The notes under the pieces: model-generated
The model's input: only the letters and a program-made list of their open reading frames with translations
Database searches by the model: none
What the model was told of the DNA's origin: nothing
Program-made: the position numbers and the translations under genes
NCBI RefSeq assembly: GCF_021917145.1
Contig: NC_061068.1
Location: 7,632,404-7,696,403 of the forward strand
From: Hypomesus transpacificus
Lineage: Eukaryota; Chordata; Actinopteri; Osmeriformes; Osmeridae
DNA length: 64,000 nt
Direction: 5' to 3'
Part shown: piece after piece, positions 54,778-64,000 of the stretch
How the letters are laid out: the number at the start of each line of letters is the position of its first letter
Position numbering within the stretch: the first letter of the stretch is position 1

Positions 54778-56116
54778 CATGTTAAACATCAAATGTTTTA
54801 CAAGGATTGTCATTCTGCTACTTATGCACACCATAATTGAACCCTTGTGTTATCTTCGGGTCATTGTGACCCTCCCACGTGTTGAGACAACTTTACTTCA
54901 TACGAAAATAAAGTGAAGCATTTTCTTTTAACTGTCAGGCTGTCTCCACCCCCTAAAGCGCAAAGGTTAAAAGAAAATGCTTTTTATTTGTGTATGAAGT
55001 AAAGTTGTCGCAGCACAACGATGGGTCTTTTTGACCCAAAGGCAGCACAAGGGTTTAACTTTGTCAAATAATTATTGGAGACAACTGTATGCATTACAAG
55101 CACAAACTAATGGAGTTATTTACTCACCTGATGTAGTGCTGCTGTTGCAGCTTTCAAAAATGTCTGTTCCACATCAGTGTCCTCCTTAGCACTTCCTTCA
55201 CAATACAGTGCCCCTATCTTTTCACACCACTGCAATGCTTGCTTGCTTGACACCTGGTGGGAAAGGCCATATGTTAGCTGCTCAACAGGTTAACATCCAC
55301 AAGTGTCAACAAATAACTATTCAGATTTATGACATAACATGGCTAATATGGTGCAATCTCATAACCCTTAGTCATCCACTTGTCTCACGTAAAGTAATGT
55401 AGAAAATGTGACAGGTGAAGGATACATAAGAACAATGACTGACCTCTCTATTTTCCAAGTCAGTCTTGTTGCCGAGCACAATGAATGGGAAATTGGCAGG
55501 GTCAGGGGGCTCTCCCTGAACTAAGAACTCTTTCCTCCACACCTCCAGTGCAGAGAAAGTAGTCCTGGAGGTGACATCAAACACTAGCATGCAGCAGTGA
55601 GACCCCCGGTACAAGGGTGTACCTAGAGACTGGAACCTCTCTGTGCCTGCAGTGTCCCAGATCTGATGGAGGGTAAGATGATGAAGTTATGTTTTATCAG
55701 GTCAATGGGTACTGAATGGCTTTCACTGGTCAACAAATGATGTCACGTTAGATTTAACAGTGATCATCTAATTCCTTTCTGATTAACATAAATTGGTTGA
55801 GTGAATTGATTTCTGACTGGGATTAACTTTGAATTCAATTTGTATGGAAATTGGAGACAATCAGATCAACCAATATGGGTTTACCTGTAGAACAACTGTG
55901 GAGTCACCGGTGCTCAGCTCTTTGGTGAGAAAGTCAGTCCCAATAGTGGCTCGATACATATTAGTGAAGCGGTGGTTAACGTATCTGTTCATGAAGGAGG
56001 ACTTTCCCACCCTTTGTACACACCGTCGATTGTAAAATAAAATGTACAGACAGAGGTGGTTACAAATAAGAAAGGATACAGGATACTCCCCACACTATAC
56101 AGGACCCCCCCCCCCC

Positions 56117-56155
<39 letters not shown>

Positions 56156-56335
56156 ACACGCACATAATGGGAAATCAACCTTTTCCCAAACATGAAAATA
56201 ATTAAGCATGAATTAGAAAGTGAAAGTAATGAATTTGAATCGGACAAATAAAAGACAGAATAGCAAGTATTTGCGTTTTACTTACCCAGAGTTGCCGATA
56301 AGTATTACTTTCAAGGGAGACTTCCACTCCGTCAT
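54651..56335 (-). CDS. RAB7-like small GTPase with Thr at the catalytic Gln position
   Basis: Five exons: 56286-56335, 55885-56011, 55444-55662, 55128-55253 and 54651-54686. They total 558 nt and 185 residues. The protein starts [17 protein letters not shown], and the G motifs are [35 protein letters not shown] and GSAKE. RAB7-type signatures include FLTKE, RFQSLG.PLYRG..CC.LVFDVT and FPFIVLGNK. The last 36-nt exon reads [11 protein letters not shown] then stop, a CxC prenylation tail like RAB7. RAB7 directs late endosome and lysosome traffic. Odd: the switch II catalytic Gln (DTAGQ) is Thr (codon ACA, about 55642-55644), which in Ras-like proteins usually slows GTP hydrolysis. The protein is about 20 residues shorter than RAB7A. 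A fish-specific RAB7 paralogue near gata1 is likely. Confidence 0.88.
54842..55053. mobile_element. piggyBac-type MITE, copy 2
   Basis: Ends CCCTTGTGTTATCTTCGGGT and ...GACCCAAAGGCAGCACAAGGG match the ends of 4132-4328. The inner arms (AACTTTACTTCATAC / GTATGAAGTAAAGTT) correspond in plan but differ in sequence. The flanks TGAA/TTTA are near TTAA. It sits in the last intron of the RAB gene. Confidence 0.75.
56101..56165. repeat. Poly-C plus (CA)n microsatellite
   Basis: A run of about 14 C is followed by a pure CA tract in intron 1 of the RAB gene. Confidence 0.95.
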
Positions 56336-57552
56336 GATTAAAACTTTTCCCTTTCTGATTGTTCACAGGAACGGAAACGGCACAAATTCGTGGAGTGCGC
56401 AATGTATGCAATGTCATCAAGTTAAAAGAATCACGACAGTCAAAATCTTTTGTGGAAAGCTACGAACGCTAAATCATAACAAAACAGCCTTGTAATTTGG
56501 CAATAAAAATCACGGACAGTTTGGATTTCTTGCTGTTGTAGTCCATATTCATTTGAGAACCTTTCAACCTGACCCAAGAGCGTTCCAACCTTGTTATGGT
56601 CCTTTTAATATTATGGCATCCTCCTTACCACCAGGGGGTAATCATGTATCTTGAATGATAGCACCCTTTAAAAATCAGTTTTTAAATCACCAAATCTAAA
56701 AAGAAAGACATACAATTAGATGGATATTTCAATAATAGGTGTTCAAATCAAGACTGTTACTCTTAAAATATCAAGTATTTAGGTTTTGTGTTTGTTGTTG
56801 AACCGGAAATCCTGTCAAGAATTGAAAACATAGAAACATTTCAAGTTAATTTGCTATTTCTTGGGGGGTATGAGTTGGTTATGGCTATAGGTAGGGTAGA
56901 GGTAAGACAAAACTACATGTAGTATGGGACTGAATTATGAGTCTCCACAAGAAAAGCAAAACAACATGTGTATGTGTGTGTTGTATTGAAATGTTTGTTT
57001 TAGCAATCATTGAAAGTTTGTCAGAGTGGGGGAGGCAATTTTACCAATGTTAATATTTTGTAAATGTTGCATTGTTGAAAACTGTCCAAATATTTGATTC
57101 TGATAAAAAATATGTAAGAATGAGTGTGGGGGGTGGGGGATGTGTATGTTTGTAGACAGAAACAGAAAGAACTCCCGGGTGAATTTGGTGTCTGAGAATG
57201 GCTCTGTGTGGTAGAGATAAGACCACCACTTACACAGAAGTCCGTTTCTATGGAATTGGAGGTCTGACTCTACCATCCACTGACATGCCACACTTTCATG
57301 TCAGTTGCTCAAACAGCAAAAAAGCAAAACTGCAGTAGACAGTGTCTATATAATAGTTCAGTTACTTCTCAATCAAATACAAAAGCACAGAGGGGCAGAG
57401 GAGGAGGAGGAGGAGGGAGAGAGAAACAGACAGAAACACAGACAGAGGCAGAAACACAGAGTGTGAAACACAGACAGAAACACATACAGAAACATACAGT
57501 GAGAGATGTCTTTGGCATGCAAGGCCTATAATTCCTGGCCTCCTTCTACCAT

Positions 57553-57573
57553 CTTGATAACCTCTTATCAGGG
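57553..57573. promoter_or_regulatory. gata1: Double GATA site upstream of gata1
   Basis: TTGATAACC and CTCTTATCAGG form an inverted pair of GATA sites four bases apart (TGATAA 57555-57560, TTATCA 57565-57570). The second is a full CTGATAAG consensus in reverse. Gata1 genes are known to be auto-regulated through a paired GATA motif upstream. Another AGATAAG is near 57,214. The rest of 56,340-58,600 shows no gene. Confidence 0.5.
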
Positions 57574-58599
57574 CTGAGCAGTTTTTTGTCATAGTGCCAC
57601 CACACACATCTCTTACCACTGCTTTCCTCACGCAAACCCAGCTGTCTCTGCTTTCTATATTTACCTCTAAAACTAATTGTGTCGGAAGAAAATAAAACTT
57701 GGAAGAAAATTACCTCAATGTAAAACTGACAAAAACATATCAGATTTTGTCTTGTCTAAACTAGATATCTCTTGGCAACCGTGTTCAAAAATCAACAAGA
57801 AATTGTGATGCTGTATTGTAATCAGAAAGGTTTATGATACAGAAATGCAACAGTTTAGCAGTGCAATTTAAAAGGTACAGTTCAATAATGCTGGTGCAAG
57901 ATGCAATAAAGAGCCTGCCTTGCACTGAAATGATTCCCTTCTTCACAACACTCTCCTCATTTCCCTGAAAACAGTAAATGGACAAAGAAGGAGGAAAGTT
58001 GGGGGCTGCTTTGACTATCAAATGACTGTGACAGTGAGTCCTGTCTGAAGCCTCCCCGTATCCAGACCCTATCTCCATCCATGATTGCAACAGCTCTCTG
58101 GATTTGCATTCCTGTCCTCCATTCTAAGCTGGAATGGAAACCACAGAGCAATGCAGTCTTTGCATTTCATATTTGCTTTGTTTAAATTCCTGCCTCCCTG
58201 ATCCATAGACTTAACCTTTATTTTTTTGTAACAGACAAAAATGACAATGTGAGCTAGTTGAATGGCTTGTAGGTAAGAGCATCAGAAGTTAAACAGTTGA
58301 ATGGAACTTTTACATCTTTAGACTGAGACTTTTGGGTCTTACTTATTAGAAGTTGAGGATGTGCAAATGGGTCCACGATTCAAAACTTTTACATGATTAG
58401 TCAGTTCAAAATGAGAGTATAGCTTTTATGCCAGTTTCATGTAAGGACTGATTGCTGCTCGTACCCAGAAAATACTAATCTTTTGGTATGGCCAGGAGAC
58501 CAGGAGGTGTGTCCTACTCTAAAGTTGTTCTCGACCCCTCCCTCGGCCCTTCTCCTAACCCTAACCCCAGACAGTTGTTTGTAGGATACTAGATCTCGG

Positions 58600-58729
58600 T
58601 TAATATCTCCAGATATAAACCTGCACCACATTTACACAATCAAACATATACTGTACCACTTGCTCTTCTACCTGTCTTGGAACCATCTATTGAACCTCCA
58701 GCCTCTTTGACATACACTCTTCACCTCAG
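58600..58729 (+). promoter_or_regulatory. gata1: Probable gata1 non-coding first exon
   Basis: The gata1 coding exon is preceded by an acceptor (TTCCAG, 60,101-60,106). A good upstream donor, CACCTCAG|GTATGT, ends at 58,729. Near the likely start, ATATCTCCAGATATAAAC (about 58,604-58,621) contains GATA-like words. Intron 1 (58,730-60,106) shows nothing else. Confidence 0.45.
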
Positions 58730-60131
58730 GTATGTGTTGAATTTGGCTTCTTATTTCACTGCTTCTCTACCTATTGTTGATCTGGATCAGTGAATGATCA
58801 CCTACATGCAGCGTACATTTGAATTATGTGGCCATAAAGTTTGTGAATTGTTTTAGATAATTTATTTGTCTGTTACTTTGACATGTAGCAGTGAGTTGTG
58901 TCAGGTGCTAACACACAAACTTACGAAGTGTTCATCTGAACAGTTAATATAAGAATAGCATAGTTTTGATGACCCTAGAACTCTTAAAATTAGTGAATGG
59001 AACAAGTCATATTTAAGCGATTGATTAAATGTATTGAATTTTCTTAAGTGAAATACTCACATGGGTGGTATCGTTTGAGACACTGGCCTGATCCAAATAA
59101 TTAAATACTTTGTCATTTTTCTGTAATAATAAATCTGACTATATTTTTTCTTTTGTTAGATTACAATACATTTCTATGAACCAAATAAGATTCAAGTTAG
59201 TGATAGGTTTATATCTGTCATGGAGGATACAATAAGATTGTGGTCTATCTGATTTGCTCACACTTTATCAGACCCTATCAGCCTACTCTCTATCCTTATC
59301 ACAAGTGAATAAAGATAATGGTGCAAAATTAACGTTGTCTCCTCTAACTATAGACAAGCAGAGGCAACTATTTTATGAGTATAATGTTTTGAATAAGTTA
59401 TTCAGGATTTTCAAGTAACACACAAACATCTGTATCGTAATGACACTATGATCCTGAGTAATCTCAGAAAGACCATAGCAAATTTGTTGTTGCTTCTTTC
59501 ATAGGTGCTAACACATTTGTCAAACATTGTGTTTTTTCCCAGTGACACAATGCTCACTCAACATTTCTCACACTCTGCTTTTACTAAATTCATTTCTACA
59601 TTCAGTAAAGAATAAGCCCAATTAAGGTTACAGACTTATAGTAAGCAAACAAGTGGACACTGTGTTTAGTACAGAAATAGGCATATTTAATTTTAGGGTT
59701 GACTTTCCGCAACAGTGAAATGAGGATCCTAGAAAAGGAAGTTTAAAGATACCTGCAGTTAAGTATCCTTGATATCTTGAAGTTACATGGGTTTGTCAAA
59801 AAAGGAAGCCATACTAATAGAACTACATCTGCCAGTCAAAAACAATATTTTACTGTAACTGGTCTTGTACCCAGGGTCTTCTGGTCAATACAAAAAAGAG
59901 AACTGCACTGTGATGTTCTTCAGATTGCCATTTAAATGAACCTCAATGTCAAAATATTTTACAACTGAAACATGAGACATGAAGCTAAAACATGTGAATC
60001 ATCTTAATATGTCTGTGCACTTTTTTTTAAATCATTTGATGCATCGGATGCATCTGATGTCCTAATATTGAGAGGGGTAGATTTCTTCTGTTTTTCTTTG
60101 TTCCAGACTTCACATATCTGGCCCCGTCAAC

Positions 60132-62032
<1,901 letters not shown>

Positions 62033-63570
62033 TACTAACAGGGACCCAGGCCATGATAAACTACACCCTCACTCAGAGGCAGAAACTTCCACACAAATCC
62101 CTTAAATAGTAACTTCTTTCAAATAATTATTTATATTTGTATAGTTCAAAATGTATTTGTGTGATGTTGACAATGTACAAGTGTGGAAATGTTACTAGAT
62201 CAAAAGAGACACACTTTTATTGAATATTTTGTAAGTAATTAAATTCAGTTTCATACAGTTGATACATTCATGACAGTCTTGTTGGATTTTCTCCAGCTCT
62301 ACTGTGATCATAGGTAAGGGTGATGTAACACGGATCTGTAACATTCATTTTATAAATATATTTCTGTTTCAAACTATAATTGTACGTTTGACAATTATTG
62401 TCCAAAAAAATGGTGCAATGGCATTCACTATGTAAATAATGTTTCTGTAGAATAACACATGTGAAAGGCTCCAATTACTGGCTCCACTATAGTGGCATTG
62501 TGTTCTCGACGACCAAAGTATAATCTGTCTTTTTCAAGGCTCTACAGACCGGTAGGGAATCTGACAGTGAAATGTATTGGGTACAGAAGCCATGCAAATC
62601 TCCCATTTTGGAAAGTGGCAAAGCATTCAACTCAAATGCTGTACTTGTTCTAAAATTAGATTTATGTGTCACTTCGGCTGGGTCAACAACAGTCAACTGC
62701 ATTCAGCCCTCCCACTCCTCCCCTCCCATTACACACACACTCTCACACACACATGCAAATGAAAGGCATTATTTCCAATGGAAACCTGTATGGTGTATTA
62801 TGTGTAAAACTAAATTCTCAGGTACATTGTGTGATTTGAAAGATCATTAAAAAAATGCTTAGTAAGATGACTTGGGATGATTTAATGCTACAATACTGAA
62901 ACATAATTCATTTTTTTTCACTCTAAAATCTGTGCGGAGATGATCAAATAAAGATTTTCATATATCTTTGTGAAAACAACACTGTCCATCTAAAAACAAT
63001 AGTGAAATCTCCAAAGGCTACGATAACAGTTAAATGTCCAGCAAGTTGTTCACCAAGTTGAGCTTAAGTTTTTTGTCCTCTAGTCAATGGTTTGGGAGTG
63101 GGACTATGGAGTTGAACAGTGCAGTGGCTGTTGGACAACTGATAACTTATCATAGCAGTCACAGACTCCAAACTACCCGCCTACCGCCAAAAAGACATAC
63201 ACATCCTTTCAGTCATGGAACTGCACACAGGTACTAATTCACCAAATGGACACTGTAGATATTCATATCTTCTAAAAGAAAATTTGCCAAACAATGTTGT
63301 GTTTATATGATATAGTTATCATGTTCCTCACGTACACCAGTGCAAAACACATTGTAGTATATCTACTTGTTAACCACTTCAAGTAAAATCCATAAAATGG
63401 AACCGATACGTTTTTTCAATTTTTCTACCTATTTACAATCACAGTATGTACATACAGCGTATTTCTTTTCAACTACGATCGCCTGTACAGTTTATTTCTA
63501 ACGTGCTATTTCACGTTGTGTATACCAATCCAGTAAAACCTTTATAGAGTATAACTACATGCCAACACTT
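62033..63570. other. gata1 3' UTR and downstream intergenic DNA
   Basis: The 3' UTR probably ends by about 62,250. The remainder is unique-looking AT-rich sequence with a short CA tract at 62,731-62,760. No gene is supported. Confidence 0.5.
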
Positions 63571-63790
63571 ATTTTAGTGGTACGGTTGTGCAGTGCCTTG
63601 CACTGTTGCCTCACATTAAGAAGGTATTGGGTTCGAATTCCCAAATGGGGAACAATCTGTTTGCTGCTTGGATGAGCAGCAAACTCCTGAGTCTTTTTGA
63701 ACGTGTAGTTCGCATTGTTCTCCTCACGCTCATATGGATCTCTTCCGCAATAAACACCAATATAAAAACACGCAGAAGATCGCTCTCCTC
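63571..63790 (+). repeat. Degenerate SINE-like fish repeat
   Basis: GTGCAGTGCCTTGCACTGTT, GCCTCACATTAAGAAGGT and GGGTTCGAATTCCC, then GTAGTTCGCATTGTTCTCCT, match in order the common fish repeat that reads 'GTGCAGTGG...GCCTCACAGCAAGAAGG...GGGTTCGA...GCATGTTCTCC'. The GGTTCGAATTC word resembles a tRNA B box. The copy is old and diverged. Confidence 0.65.
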
Positions 63791-64000
63791 TCTTTGTCCC
63801 TGGCCAGGACATGGGGTGAGCACTTGGACTTGGCTCCCACCACAGCCCTGGGAGGAAGGACAGCAGGACAGGAACAAATGAGTCGAGTTACTCTGGTGTT
63901 CACTCTAGCATCCATGTGTGTTTCACCGTTCCCTGCACGTGTGCTACTGTAGGTATATAGGGAGCATCTGGACATGCTACATACTCATGAGACAACTACC

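Overview
The window is nuclear DNA from a ray-finned (teleost) fish. All genes are intron-rich, the introns are mostly short, and the encoded proteins are vertebrate orthologues. The gene order (mbd1 - cxxc1 - tfe3 - gnl3l - red opsins - hcfc1 - rab7-like - gata1) is the known teleost neighbourhood of the long-wavelength (LWS) cone opsin. The species cannot be named from sequence alone. No prokaryotic feature, CRISPR array or intact virus is present.

Left part (1-18,000, all minus strand): the 5' half of an MBD1-type methyl-CpG reader; the complete coding exons of CXXC1/CFP1, the CpG-island reader of the SET1 complex; a short TFE3-type bHLH-zip gene whose usual upstream activation-domain exon survives only as a remnant split by a palindromic transposon; and the nucleolar GTPase gene GNL3L. 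In each case the exon lengths and phases close into one frame.

Centre (20,286-35,620, minus strand): three near-identical LWS (red) opsin genes in tandem, spaced about 5.5 kb apart. Each has six exons, 357 residues and the ancestral red-type tuning residues. The two spacers are copies of each other. Each spacer carries a decayed fourth or fifth LWS gene fragment and a copy of an upstream element rich in CRX/OTX motifs (TAATCC/GATTA). That element is also found upstream of the outermost opsin, so it is probably the LWS activating region in three copies. The flanks show how the array grew: unequal crossover between two older LWS genes, followed by gene conversion. No SWS2 opsin was recognised in its usual place between LWS and hcfc1. 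That gap instead holds a LINE fragment with a minisatellite grown inside it, a CA repeat, a Tc1-type palindrome and a dead Tc1-like transposon.

Right part: HCFC1 on the plus strand (41,285-52,604, 26 coding exons), with Kelch repeats, four intact HCF-PRO cleavage repeats and the C-terminal Fn3 region. One exon ends in a 36-bp minisatellite in which nearly every unit recreates an in-frame splice donor. Next comes a small RAB7-like GTPase on the minus strand whose catalytic glutamine is replaced by threonine. Last is GATA1 on the plus strand, with a double GATA site about 1.1 kb upstream of its first exon. The rest is intergenic sequence with MITEs, a LINE, microsatellites and a SINE-like repeat.

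How the genes relate: MBD1 and CXXC1 read CpG methylation state. The LWS array with its repeated control element serves red cone vision. HCFC1, TFE3 and GATA1 are transcription regulators. They are linked by old synteny rather than by operon-like co-function.
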